Source of the DNA: Kalmusia sp. IMI 367209
Taxonomy: Eukaryota > Ascomycota > Dothideomycetes > Pleosporales > Didymosphaeriaceae
Reading direction: 5' to 3'
Length of the DNA stretch: 64,000 nt
Assembly (NCBI GenBank): GCA_027946365.1
Contig: JAPEUQ010000020.1
Span: forward strand, 496,001 to 560,000
In this document: one piece after another, positions 23,446-35,758 of the stretch
How the letters are laid out: each line of letters starts with the position of its first letter
Position numbering within the stretch: position 1 is the first letter of the stretch
Notes under the pieces: model-generated
Database searches by the model: none
Seen by the model: only the letters and a program-made list of their open reading frames with translations
What the model was told of the DNA's origin: nothing
Made by a program: the position numbers and the translations under genes

Positions 23446-26400
23446 ATGCGCTTCGGTCGCAGCCTCTACGAGCACCGTGTTGCTGGATGGGGCTCGAATT
23501 ACATCGATTACTATGGGCTGAAGAAGGCCCTCAAGTTAGCCATCCGGGACGCTGCGGGGCAATCTGGTGTCGATCTGACAGGTACGAACGTCTTCAATCA
23601 AATAGGTCAACTGATAGCTAATGACCGGCTCAGATTTTAATGCTGCTCTTGAGTCCGAAGTCTCCAAGGTGCAGGAATTCTATTCCGGCCGGCTTAGCTC
23701 TCTTCGACAATGCTTCGATACTGAAATTCGTCGCTCTACTCTGGTCGATACCGATCGCCCCTCAGCCTTTAGCTTAGATCCTCACGAGCACGTCGCCGCC
23801 ATAGCCGCATGTCTCCGATACAGACTGGATATAGGTAGGCTGATGTGGTATGGTAGAGTGAATGCGGAAGGGCTGCGATATCTTGCCCGAAAACTCCAGC
23901 GTGTCTCCCCAGATGCGACCTACCACACGACTCCATCGTCTCCCGATGACGACTTCAGCAGCCAACGTGCAACGTTGAAAGAACTCGAAGCAATTGACCG
24001 TCTCATATCAGCATTGAAATACTCTCAGAAATGGGCCAAAGATTCGTCGCCGCTGGAAAGACTTGGTTTCCAACTCTCTGCGATGGCTGAGACCGACGTG
24101 ATCCATGCAGCCCTGCGGCAAGATGATAAAGAGGGAGTCAGAAGATCGCTCATAGCAGCGAATCTGCCTAAGCCGCTTCTTCTCGCCGTCCTCCAGGAAG
24201 CAGCTTTGCAGGGCGCCCGCAACTGTGTGCAGATGCTACTGAAGCTTATAGGCCACAGCCTCCAAGACGAAACTTTCGGCATACGTCGCAATGTGCTACA
24301 CATCTTGGTCCTCACCGCTTCCAACGAAAGGACGCTAAGGGAAGACGTCCACAACATTGAGCGGTATGAAGACATGCTTGCTCCGCTATCTGACAAAGCG
24401 ACCGACTACACGTCAAAGCTACTCCTCGTGCTAGAAACCATGCACGAAGCGCAACGTCTCGCCGTTCTTCAAAAGGACTACCGTGGCCGCTGTCCGTTAC
24501 ATTATGCTGCGGAGTCTGGCCTCACACACATGTGCGAGGTCATTTTACAATTCATACGCGAGTGGGGAATACAATTTCGTCCCCAAGAAATTGGTTCGCT
24601 CGATGACCACGATGGAAACTCGCCCCTCCACTTGAGTGTCATCAATCGCAATGAATCTGTTACCCGTGTCTTTCTTTCATCGGCTGAGATGATCCAGTTC
24701 TCTTTAGGACCGACAAAGTCACTCGGCGATGCCCTAGGCGGCCTACTACATATCGCGTTACAACAAGAGACGACAAGTATCGTCGAAGCTTTGCTAGCAA
24801 CTAGACTCGTCAATCTTGACTATCGTCCATCGACTGGAGAGACAGCTCTCTTCATCGCGTCACGAGCAGGGTCTTTCGAATACATCAAGATGCTCACTAC
24901 CTCCTCGCAGCAACTAGATCTCAACAGGCGGGGTTCTTCTTACGGATGGACGCCACTCATAGTGGGATGTATTTACGATCGCTTGGACGCAGTCAAACTC
25001 CTTTTGGACTTAGGTGCGGACGAGGGTCTAGTGGACGACTTTGGTTGGTCTGCGCTGGATCATGTTGCTTTTCGGGGACACTGGGACTTATCCCGCCTAT
25101 TACAGCAGACTATTTCAAAGTCGAACTTCCGTGTTCCAAAGCTTCCCCTCCCAAGTACAAATGCACTGCCGCCATTGCCGCCGTCAACCACGAGAATATT
25201 TGTGAACATTGGACCTTTGAATACGAGAAAATCACACAGTGCGGTCGACCTCTCACCTCACCTCTCGGACTTTCCATTCAATCCTCACCCTACAGTCAGA
25301 TATTCCATTGCTACGAAGGGACTTGGCGTCGAGGGGCCTGGCGGAGTGATGGAGCTTCCAGTGTTAGATGATACCACTAATTACCCCTATGTCTTCGAGA
25401 CAACAAATCCCAAAGATGCTAGATTAGTATTTCAACTGCTACAAAAGAAGTCGGATTCAGAATCTCCCGTTCATATTGGGACTTCTGTAGCTCTTCTTGA
25501 AGAGCTTGGGAATTCACTAGGCCCAGACAGAGAGAGCCTATTCCGGGATCACATCCTTCCTATTATAGGATGCAATAACTACCAGTTCCTCGGTACGATT
25601 ACTATCAACTTCCTTCTTGCGAGACCGTTTCCAGATCCTCGGAGATCGCCTAGCTTAGTGATTGATGAAGAAGTGTGGAATAGTAATGGTAAGACCAAGC
25701 TAATCGGACATAGAGGTAATCATACGCCATAGGGCAGAAATCTTATTTTATTAACACATGTTAGGACTCGGAATGAATAGCCCGGCCTTCAAACGTCTCC
25801 AAATTGGCGAGAACACCATTCAATCCTTCAAATCAACTATTGATCTAGGGGTTTCATATCTTGAATGCGATGTGCAACTCACTCGAGATCACGTCCCTGT
25901 TATATACCATGACTTCTTGGTGAGCGAGAGCGGAGCGGACATTGCCCCCATGAACCTTTCTTTCGACCAATTTATGTGCATTGGTGATATGCAACGACCA
26001 ATGAACAAGGATCTAGGAGATTGTCCCCCCGTGTCCGACAACAAAGGTTTTGCAGCACATGTCTACCACTCTCCCAACTCTCTGCGTCAAAGGTCCGTAT
26101 CATTCGACGCCTGTGAAGACTACCGAACTCGCGATTTCTTAACACGAATCAAGCACACCCACGAGTTCAAAGTAAAAGGCTTCAAAGGAAACGTCCGGGG
26201 GATGCATATCCACGAGTCCTTCGCTACCCTCGATCAATTGCTGCGAAGTCTTCCCGAAGAGGTAGCTCTCGACATCGAGTTGAGTGAGTTTAGGGCTGCT
26301 TTTTTCTCTTTCAGAACACCAAATCTTGCTGACATGACTTAGAATACCCGATGTTATGGGAGGCTGAGGATTGGAAGATGGATCTCTACGGCGTGGAATT

Positions 26401-26931
26401 CAACCTGTACACGGACAAGACCCTGGAAAAAATCTATCAACACGGCGGAAATCGAGCACTGCTGTTCACGTCCTTTAGCCCTGAACTCTGCATCCTCGCA
26501 GCCCACAAACAGGACACCTATCCAGTGATGTTCCTCAACGAATCGAACCTCTTTCCGACCGGCGATAATCGGGCGAGCAACCTGCAGGAAGCTATTCACT
26601 TCGCCCGCCACTGGGGCTTGCCCGGCATCGTAATGTCTTCTGAGCCTTTCGTTGCAAGTCCTAAGCTTGTGCGCTTTGTCCAGGATGCAGGCTTGATGTG
26701 TACATCATTTGGCATGCCTAACAATGACCCGAAGAACGCCAAAGTAAGTTGGTTCCGTACTCCTGGAACGGTGTATCACTTAAAAATTGCCCCACGTCAT
26801 TCTAGAGCTACGCTGATCTTGCCTAGGTGCAAGCCGACGAGGGTATCGATGCAATCATTGTGGATAGCGTTGCTTTGATCAATCACAGCTTCAAAGAAAA
26901 CATGGGCGCTATGGCTGAGAACGATGTCTAA
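23446..26931 (+). CDS. GDE1: Glycerophosphodiesterase, SPX-ankyrin-GDPD, 1080 aa
   Basis: Five exons (23446-23581, 23634-25715, 25765-26283, 26343-26743, 26827-26931) are joined by introns of 49-83 bp and give 1081 in-frame codons. The N-terminus MRFGRSLYEHRVAGWGSNYI is an SPX start, the domain that binds inositol pyrophosphates. Ankyrin repeats follow at about 300-560 (RCPLHYAAESG, NSPLHLSVINRN, TPLIVGCIYDR). A C-terminal GDPD domain begins at about 735 with GHRG, whose His is about 738 and whose last Gly is split by intron 2. Conserved E773, D775 (ECDVQLTRD) and H788 (YHDF) are all present, as is DAIIVDSV near the end. Homologues hydrolyse glycerophosphocholine in the cytosol, recovering choline and glycerol phosphate. 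Yeast GDE1 has the same layout and a similar length (about 1220 aa). It looks functional. Pho81-type regulators share the layout but lack catalytic residues. Confidence 0.9.
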
Positions 26932-27637
26932 GGCGCTTGTGGAGGGGAGGTGCTGCTAAGTCACTACGGTGTACTGGAGTTATAAAGGTGTAGGAAACGA
27001 GAATACACGATAGTGAAAATGATGCCTCGTTCTTAACGAGCTTTCAGTCCGTCAGGGTCGAGCAAAGTCGCACCTACGACTACTACTGTTTTCTCGCACT
27101 TGAAGCCTTGATCGATACCATGTACGCGGCTCACGCCTTGACTCCCACGCCTGATCTTGACACATGGTCCGCTTATTAGCATCAGTGCTAGGCGGCTGAG
27201 ACTCAAAAACTGAAGGTGTCATATTCGAATCCTAAGGGGAGGTGCCGCGCGCTTTGTTCCCCTTATCTTTCGCTGAAATGGAATAGGAATTGCGGCTTCC
27301 ATCAAAGCTCAAGGCAATTCAAATGGGTTGGGGCATGGAAGAAGAGCGTCATGGCGATATTGCCCTACCCAATGCCACCCGGGGACCGGGGCCCCGCCAG
27401 CAACGCACCGAAGGAGCCTCAAATCTTTGCAAAGAGTCAAGCAAGTCCTCCTATCGCCACGAAAAAGAGGGCTAATTTTGTCGTGCAGGTCATGCCTAGC
27501 CCACGAATCAGCCTAGACGCCGATCCCACATTGTACTGGCCAAAAGCCTACGACTCGAGCCCTTTCAACATCTTCGCACACGCCAACCACGACGCGAGCC
27601 CTGCACGCTTGGGAAAGCTGGTTGTCATCGAGATCAG
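26932..27637. other. No gene recognised
   Basis: The 3' side of the GDE1-like gene. The frame 27216-27647 is open for 143 codons from TTG and runs into the GIY-YIG relic, so it may hold that gene's decayed N-terminus; only the last third resembles coding sequence. Confidence 0.45.
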
Positions 27638-27890
27638 CAGAGAATGAGAAGTCGACGACCTTCGCGACGGTTATGTCTACTCTTACGAACTCTCGGGCAA
27701 CGAAGGCTACATCAAGATTGGGTGTAGCACGCGCCCCATAACGGAGCGGCACAACGAGTGATCATTTGACTGCGACAGGCAAACCAACCCGCTGCACCAT
27801 TCCTCTACTCAGGCCGCTATTTACCAAGTCAAGTGCAAAAGAGGTCGCAGCGACGCCGACCGTGCTTGTTCCAGCTTTGGGGGGCGTCGT
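27638..27890 (+). pseudogene. GIY-YIG (T5orf172-type) nuclease fragment
   Basis: The plus strand reads DGYVYSYELSGNEGYIKIGC, then STRPITERHNE, a TGA where Trp is expected, then SFDCDRQTNPLHHSS. G-Y-(V/I)-Y...GYIKIG is the core of the GIY-YIG fold as found in the T5orf172 proteins that are abundant in filamentous fungi. The partner half with its metal-binding Glu is not visible in an open frame. The Trp-to-TGA change is a G-to-A transition, consistent with RIP. A dead relic. Confidence 0.6.
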
Positions 27891-28660
27891 GTTTCTCAGT
27901 GGGGTTAGGGTCGTGCTTCTCGTCGAGCAGACCCTGGGCTGCAGCTAGCTCAAGAGCATATCCAGGCAATGGTGTAATACTCAAGCTACAGTCGGCGAGA
28001 CATTCGCGGTATTTTCAATGAGGAGCGAGGGCGCGGAGGTGGCTCTGGAACACTTGATATTGCCGAGGGCAAGATGGAACAGAGCTGCGCGGGCGCTGAT
28101 GCCAACAACAGGTGGTACAATAAGTTGTGTCGGATTTATGTCAGCACACCCCACCAAATAACCTGACACGAATTATTGCAGGACCTTTTGCCAAAGCGAA
28201 GCGGATGCATGTCCGTGAAGTCTGCTGATGTGGAAGACTCACCCTGGGCGCCCTCCACTTAGTGGCATGGTTGTAGTCAAGTCTTGTTGTTATGCCCTTC
28301 TTACCGCCAGCTCATAAGTCTCTCGTTGATATTGATCCTACAGGGATGTCTGTGGCCGAATTTTGACCGCCGCGCAACGCCAATTCCAACACGTCAACTC
28401 TACACCATGTACCATATCTAGCCGACCGTCACGCGTCCTCATGGTACGTGCCCTAGCTCTCCCCCGCTCGCCAAACCTCTGTTCTGACCGAGGACCTAGA
28501 CGGGCGACTCACTCTGCGGCTTGTTCGCCAGAATCACTCTCCGACGGTTGGGACACCAGGCCCAGATTCGGGAATGCAATTCCACGCCCACGCTTCCCGC
28601 CGCAGGTGCTGGCATCGTTTGCGGCTCGAATACCGAAGCCTTCTCCGAATAAGCCGGCTA
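27891..28660. other. No gene recognised
   Basis: Spacer between relics. It may contain the decayed N-terminal FAD-binding part of the monooxygenase that becomes recognisable further right, but I see no GxGxxG motif. Confidence 0.4.
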
Positions 28661-28699
28661 TTACGGTGACTGAGGGGTCATAAACAGTCGGCGTATACA

Positions 28700-29636
28700 C
28701 ATCAATCTAGCCGGAGATGTTGTTCACGTGGAAAAGAGGTTGTAGGAGACTAAAAGTTGGAGTCTGCTGTATTCGATGCATCGGCAGCTGTTGGATGGAC
28801 GACACAGCACAATGTCGCCAACGAACAGAGCCACCGCAAAGGCCAACGGCAAATCGTATCGTTAAGGCTGCAGAGTCACCGTTTTCGAGGAGACTAAGGA
28901 CAACGACATCGAGGCATGATTTACCAACGAGCATGGCGCCAGTGAAACAGTACTTGTAGAACACCTGATCGGAGCCGATGGGGCCAACTCTATGATACGG
29001 CACATTCTGCTACCATCGGTGAGAACACAATACGCTAGATATGTAGCATGGCGTGGAACTGTTGCCGAGACAGATGTCTCTCGGGCTATTGCACTAATGT
29101 GCAGACACACGCCGTGTTTCTTTGCCTCGAAAGGTCTACAGATGAATGTCAACACTATTCCAGAGCGAGAATGGGAACCTGGAAACGTGATTACTCAACT
29201 GGGTCTGGTGCATGAATCATGAACCTGGCTTTGTCGACCTCAACGTCTCATGATAGCCTGCTATGGGCACCTGCACCAAGTCACGGCTCCTGCTGGCAAT
29301 GTCAACAATGCATTTTGGGAGATACAGAAGCAAGGAGCAAATCTCCGTCTTCCTCCTCAGTTTGCAGAGCTTGTTGAGCGTACTGCTAGACCATTCGTTC
29401 GGCGCATCATAGACGTCATCACGACGCAGAGTGCGTCCCTTGATGGTAATGTTCTGCTGGTTAGCGATTCAGTCCCTAGACTGTATCGAGCACAAATCAG
29501 GCTTCCTTTTCTTTCTCGAATATTAAAGACGTCTTGGAAGACATCACAGATATCGATGAATCCTAAAACGACCACAAGGTTTAAGCTTCAAAAACGTGTG
29601 AAGAAGGGAAGAGATCGCGTAATGAAAATCAATTAA
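28700..29636 (+). pseudogene. Broken FAD-dependent monooxygenase
   Basis: Pieces in order: a WDLLYYRLR-like trace near 28715, then GCRVTVFEETKDNDIEA, an in-frame TGA, and VEHLIGADGANSMIRHILLP (28960-29020). This is the DG motif of class A flavin hydroxylases (GADG-x-NS-x-(V/T)R). YARYVAWRGTVAETDVS follows. After stops and a frame change comes FAELVERTARPFVRRIIDVI, then GNVLLVSDSV, matching the GD motif with Gly replaced by Ser. Such enzymes hydroxylate aromatic substrates using NAD(P)H. The N-terminal dinucleotide-binding motif is missing and several stops interrupt the frame, so it is dead. Confidence 0.7.
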
Positions 29637-29639
29637 GGG

Positions 29640-30129
29640 CCGTTCCATCAGTCAGTACCATTTTTAGCGAAGACAGACTCCGAGAGATTTAACACTGTTC
29701 CGAAACACAGCCAAATATCACTTCTACAGAAGCATCGAAGTTGACGGAGTAGAAGAAAGGAATGTTTCATCTCTCCTTCGGGTAGCTTATCACCCGATGC
29801 ACAGTGCTTTTGTACAGTCCATTGGTGATTCTCACTAGATTCCGGTCAGTCCAAGGCCACATAACTGCACTGCGGAGAACAGACTTATGGAATCGCCAAT
29901 GTTGAATACAAATGTACCTTCCATCGAAGGGACGATGACCGGTTTTCTATTGAGAGACAGCACCTAAGTCCGGAGCAATCGGAGTGCAATAACACCTTGA
30001 AGCACTCAAATTCAAACTGCGGCCGCATCGCAACGTAGTTCTTTTTTCACTAGGCCTCACTATCTTCCTCTCGGTTCTGGCTTGGGTAGCATAGCAAACG
30101 CGCAATGCCGCCAAGATGTATCTTCATGG
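29640..30129. other. No gene recognised
   Basis: Short spacer between the monooxygenase and dioxygenase relics; nothing identified. Confidence 0.5.
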
Positions 30130-30740
30130 CATCAAACTATAATTCAGGTAGGTGAAGGGAAAGCGCGAAAAGTCGGAAAAGATGGCGTGATAGTTGAAGA
30201 ACCTAACACGGTTACTCAAGCTGCCCAATTCCACCGGTGTAGTAATTTCTGCTCTACGACAACTCATCAGGGGCTTATCTGCCCATAGTATACTTTGATA
30301 CCTACAAAAACCACGGTAGATCTTCCTCTTTCGGCCAAAAGCTGCTATCGTCTCGTGTACCATCTAGTTCTAGATACTTTCCATCCTCACCAGTCACATC
30401 TAGCTCTTCTTGATATTCCCAGTTGAATCTTTCTTTCACTTCTAGTTCAGGATTGGTAAGTCCCCCCGGATGGTCAATTTCACCGGGCTACCATCCTCAA
30501 ATAACCATTAATTTTTCACATGGAGCTCTTCCTTTCTGTCCCTAGGTAGCTCCTCAGAGGAACGTTTTGCCTATCTGAGTGAGCTTGCACACAGTTCAGA
30601 GGAAATTCCATGATTTCGAATATAGACGACGCCAGCTGTCTTGGAGGCGGCTTCGATCCCTTTAGCTACCTCCTTGCGGTATTCCTCATGTTTTGAGAAG
30701 GAGACAGCGATGTCGATGACCGGAACGTCGGGCATTAGCT
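30130..30740 (-). pseudogene. 2-oxoglutarate/Fe(II) dioxygenase fragment
   Basis: Reading the minus strand from about 30735: MPDVPVIDIAVSF, EEYRKEVAKGIEAASKTAGV, VYIRNHGISSEL, a TAG, then SSEELPRDRKEELHVKN. This is the N-terminal (DIOX_N) part of isopenicillin N synthase-like dioxygenases. Further down, after stops, FNWEYQEELDVTGEDGKYLE and SFWPKEEDLPWFL (about 30290-30430) match the W-P-x-E-x-DLPGF region. The HxD...H iron triad is not found. Such enzymes oxidise small molecules, often in secondary metabolism. It lies tail-to-tail with the monooxygenase relic, so both may come from one lost metabolic cluster. Confidence 0.6.
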
Positions 30741-31639
30741 GTCAGAGAGAGCATGTTCTTCGATAAGAACTTCTCTCAGATGCCTCTACGCTTTTCAAGT
30801 GAAGACCAAAATTGGTTCTTGGTAGTTGCTGATAAAAGCTTAGCGGGGCAAGTTGTTACATGCGTCGTTACCCTTACAAACAGTGTGGCAAGGTAAAATG
30901 CTTACCTGCCTTTTCGCCGACAGCAAATTTGGGAGGCGATGCAGCTTGGTACCGAATGCAGTGCCTTTGCCACGTCACACATTATCACATGTCAGTCAGC
31001 CTTGCAAATACCCCTCCCCGATTCCATGCTAATTGTCAGCCCATTCATTGTGAGAAGCGAATCAAGAAATGGCCACCTTGCATTATGTCTAAAAGCATTC
31101 GCCATTCAGCGACAGCGTGACACATGTTTGACCATAATGACCAGCTTCTGGGCCAGGCGCTTCGCACCAACATAGGAATAGAGAGCTTGGCCTACGCAAT
31201 CTCAGCGACATGATTTTCCTACTTCACCCACATATCATCAATTTTGATCCCACCGTGTAGAGCCTGTTGGTACGGAATCTAAGGGCGAGATTAAAATAAC
31301 TTAGGAGGGAAAGAAAAAAGCTATAATAAGAAATAACTCATACCAGAGCGAAAGGACCCCTCGCATCGGGAACGGGCACTATTGGTTTGGGGTCAGGGTC
31401 ACCTTGCGACAGTATCAGGTTAAAAGTAATGTGAAGGTTTCCGAGCCCTACACACGAGAGCCACTCAGCAACATCACAACGCCTTTTTGGCCCGCCAACT
31501 TTCTTGCCTCATAATTCCACCAAACGTCAACTAGATTAAAAGAAACTAGCGGTAATCAACATCTAGGCAAAAATCTTACAAGTCGCGAATTCACGAGCAT
31601 CTCGTCAACTTGTATCAGGATAGTTTGCAAGAAGCGCGA
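30741..31639. other. No gene recognised
   Basis: AT-leaning spacer on the 5' side of the transposase relic. The left end of that element should lie here, but I could not find a terminal inverted repeat by eye. Confidence 0.45.
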
Positions 31640-32340
31640 AACTGCAAGAACTTGTAAAACGCTTACGAACAATTGGTTTAAGAAATGATGCGACGCTTGA
31701 GCGAATACCCAACAACAAAGCATCTCCTTCCGCAGTGGCCGCTCTGAGAATCATAACAACAATTCGAGAACATGGCACGCCCTATCGGGCAGTGCAAAAG
31801 AAAAAAAACACCTAACATCACCTATACCGAAGTGGTGAAATCAGCAGGTTCGACAGCGTCATTCATCACTACACAATGCGACACCATCTAGGTGCGACTC
31901 TATACCGCCGCCGCCTTGAAGCTTTTGGCATAACAAAACCTAAGGCAGTAAGCAGGTCTAAGCCAAATGATGTTCACTAAAAATTGTGTATTAGGTTTGC
32001 AAGATAGTACCGCAATCTTTGTAGACGCAGGTGGGTTCTTACATTTTCAGACGAGTGTTCTATTCAACCCAGCACTGGCTCAACAAATGATTAGGTTCTC
32101 AGGTACCTCTATGTAAAACACCACTATCAAACGAATCAGGAGAGAGGAAAAAGTAGAGGTATGAGCTAGATGGTGTGGGGAGCTATTTAGCTTAATAGTA
32201 GAGAGCACGCTAGGCGTAGTGACTCAATCATTTTTCCACGTAATTTAGATGCTCCTCATGGTAGTTCCTCCGCCCAATCCTATATCAAGACGCTTAAAAA
32301 TGGCTTACTACCTTACTATCAACCTAGACGCGTATACTCA
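31640..32340 (+). mobile_element. Tc1/mariner-like transposase relic
   Basis: Pieces across frames read LRNDATLERIPNNKASPSAV, then GTPYRAVQKKKN, HLGATLYRRRLEAFGITKPK, AVSRSKPNDVH, FSDECSIQPSTGSTNE (first catalytic Asp), MVWGAI, and SSAQSYIKTLKNGLLPYYQP. The order matches the DDE domain of fungal Tc1-like transposases. The second catalytic block (QDN) is not visible, and similarity fades after about 32340. Stops at Trp and Gln positions (TGG/CAG to TAG/TAA) suggest RIP. Element termini are not defined. Confidence 0.75.
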
Positions 32341-35300
32341 CTTGAATCTTATTCGCTAGTATCAAAACTTCTGCGCTTGAACGAGACGGTATTGTTAACT
32401 CTAACCTAATGGCTCATGACACAATATGTATGCGCCAATAACATACATATCTTGAGACTCTTCGATTTTCTCTTGATGCGTGAATCGAGGGTCGCGAATC
32501 TCATTTCATCCTCTGTTTACTTGGTCTGTAGAGAGAGCCAAATTACTATAGGCATTCATAACTTCTGATGCGCAGTGTTGAGATAGACATTTGAGGAAAG
32601 AAATGGAAGATTGTATTCTAGAACGATGTTATTTGACATACTGATGTGTTATTACATGACCTATCCACTAGTCGTTTTTGGAGTAATTTAACAATTGTCA
32701 AATACACAATTTGGGCATCAGATGTCGTTACACGTAACACTATGATATCTCAAGCATAGATATGTTTTGTAGTAGTTTAAGTAGGACTAGGATGATGTGT
32801 ATTGCCAATATCAATGGCTAATCAAACAGCAGCATCATTCATAATATACGAGGAAGGGATGGGTCTCTCCTTCCAAGTTGATTCTACGGAGTACGTTAAG
32901 AAAATTTCTAGATCACTCTGATTGCGCAAGCGAACCACTGCTATGGTGAGAGCCTTTCTTAAAGCGTTCAAGGCTTCATTTTAATTCCTCAGACCCCAAA
33001 ATCAGATTTTGGCGGGCCCATGATATGACTTGCGCACCATTGGTTCCTTCCAGCGCGAATACTTGGGTGCGCGAGAGAAGGGAGAAGAGCTCATCGAGCA
33101 GGCGACAGTATAGTGAAGAATGGGGGGGAATGCGAATTCAATGCGATTTTACGGCTCAGCAACAGCAACGAGGCGGAGCGACGCTCACAGCCTGCTATCC
33201 CAGCGAAACTGAAAAGCTGGGAGCCAGCTTTGGCATTTAAAGGCCATTGGTTCAAGAAAAGGTGTCTGTGGTCTGCGCATCTTGGCCGCGCGGCGCTTCC
33301 GGGAGCTGTGTCATCCGCGACGCCTCGGCAAACTTCTTAGTGGCCTGAATGTGCACGTCGCAAGCGGCTGTTGCAGGGACTAGGGGCGAATAGCGATGCT
33401 CCTGGCTTATTGATTTTGGGGGCCAGTGATTGAATCAGCCAATCAGAAATCAAAACAGCCTCTGCGTCCAGTTTTTCAAGTACTGTTATGGGGGGATAAG
33501 TACGATTGCTGAGCCGTTGTTGTTCAGTATCTTTCCCAAGCCCCACGGTCTTGAAGATGTTGATCTCAATTTCGCTTTTAGGCTGTTCCAGGGCAAAAAA
33601 TATCAACAGGTTGAATATTCTGAAAGTAAGGAAAGGATTAGCGAGAGACTGAGATGGTTTGTGTAGTTCAGCATAACCTACCATTTTTAGATGGCAAATG
33701 TGTGACCAGCCCTGCGAAGCATTTCGGAGGTGTTGAGACCCCTTGGCACCGCTTAACACAATCGCAAACATGATTAGATCACAAAATTCCGTGAAGGAAG
33801 GTTTGCATGGGTCGAAAAACATAACAGGCATTCAGATCAATGTACCATCTTCGGCCCTGGCCGTGCCTGCACTTACTTTTCGTATATTCAATATTAATTG
33901 CCTCCAATTAGATTGGTCATGTGATCCAACTGGTGAATCAACAATAGCAGGAGAACGCATGATATCCCAATGTATTACTTTGAAATTATGTTTTGTGACG
34001 AAAGCAAATGCGGGGCAGCTTAGCGAATATCGAGTGTCGGGCGCCACGCCCGGCTTAGATCATTTTTACCTTAGTTCGAGAAATACCCGAGTAAAATCCA
34101 GTCAAACCTGCAGCACAAATGCAGCGGCGAGCTGCTCAACGATAACAGCCAGCCATATGCTGTTACACCGCATCAACGGCTTCCTGACTTCGATCGAATG
34201 TGATCAAAGTGTTTTCGTGCTTTAGTGGGATTTTCTTGCTGAGTCGCGAGCTATTTACATGTGCTCCAGCCTTCCTTCCATGTGCAGCACACTGTAAGAT
34301 CATTTCATTTGACAGATTGTCCAGGAGTTGCCTTTAGAGAAAGATGCAGCGTAGACAAGCACGAGATAACAATATAAATAAAGGGCCATAACGCTGCATT
34401 AAAGGCAAGAGCCTTGCCTTCCCTGCAAGGAGCAATGTGACACAAAGTGTCAACCCCGTCGTAATTGCCTTCAGAAGTGTTGAACTGGATGAGGCGCTTA
34501 GATGTGCTAAAGTGCTGCACGATTTGTACGAGACCCACGCAAATTCAGCTGAACGATAACGACCATTTGCATTGAGATATCAATCACCAGTGCCTCAATA
34601 TTAACGGAATTCCTTGAATGCGACCTCCATCACGACAGACCAGCGATATGTTCCATCACTGTAGATCTAGTTAGTCATCTTCGCTTTTAGACATCCAAAC
34701 CTCACCTCATCATAGGAACTTCTTGGACATACGTTACGTGTTGCGGCGCAAGACTATACTCATCCTGTGTCATCTCTTACAAATCTTTCTTGATGTTATA
34801 CGTTGTCATCTGGCCTGCACATTATACAAATCCATGTTGACCATTGCACCGTTGTTCATGGGTCGCGCATCTTTGGGGCCAACTTGTTCCAGTTCGAGAC
34901 TACGGCGGCGGCGGATACAGGATCGAGCTAGTAGTCGCCTTCTACACCCTTAGCTACGTTCAATTAGTGCTGGTCGTCGAATTGGAACCAAGCGGCTTTT
35001 GGCCGGGTTGAGCGTGTTGTTATTGTTATTCTCCTGCGTTTGGGAGCCACTTTAACGGAGGATTACGCCTGAGTCTGAGACATCGAGGAGTGCGAAGGCA
35101 GGAACGAGACACGTGCTGGAAAATATACTGCTGATTTGAAGGAAAATTGTATATTTTGGAGTATAAATCAACGAGTGAGGAAGCAATCGGCAAAGGAGAT
35201 TTTGAACCAAGTAAGGATATAAAAGGGAAATAAAAGGGAAGGTTGAAATTTCACTGTTGTGTAGAACTTCCGGGCGCGACATCTTCCCCTAGCTATATAC

Positions 35301-35758
35301 TCTTCCTACCTGCCCAAGTCTCTTGCAGGCAACATGTTCTTTTAATGACCGTATCCAGGTGCTCGCAGTCTCATATTATTGTTACTAGACCAACTCGGAC
35401 TAGACTGCGGACTTGTGCGCCATTAGCTAATGGAATGCCTGACACTAAAGATAGCATCGGAACAAGCATAAACTAAGCATTGCCTAGTGCATTAGCCGTC
35501 GATCACGACAGAGCTAACGTTTAAATTCTCCTTCCCGCAGGATTGGTTGAGTAAGCTAATGATATTGAGACACTTCCCTCTTTTACAGAATTGACTAACC
35601 TAGTATTGTGACACTTGCTTATTACGACGACTTCTTGGAGGCCCAGACAACATTTATTATTTCTGGAGGATTTTGCAACCCGTTGAGCAGCTTACCAAAT
35701 CTGACTAATATCATGAGATAATGTTCCATTTACGACAAAGAAAGAGCTTTCGGAACCA
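32341..35758. other. Gene-poor, AT-rich stretch
   Basis: About 3.4 kb with no gene I can support. The left kilobase is AT-rich and may include the rest of the Tc1-like element. Longer frames (33337-33831 minus, 33743-34225 plus) have no recognisable domain and overlap on opposite strands. Confidence 0.5.

Noticed and set aside
27180..27235. Possible tRNA (GACTCAA anticodon-like loop and TTCGAATCC)
   Set aside because: The anticodon stem does not pair and no acceptor stem is found, so the match is to short motifs only.
33337..34225. Two opposing frames of about 160 codons each
   Set aside because: They overlap on opposite strands, start from non-ATG codons or lack domains, and lie in a gene-poor stretch.
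34850..34990. Trace resembling the FGxNxF region of fungal CorA-like membrane proteins
   Set aside because: Only a few residues fit and no membrane segment follows in frame.
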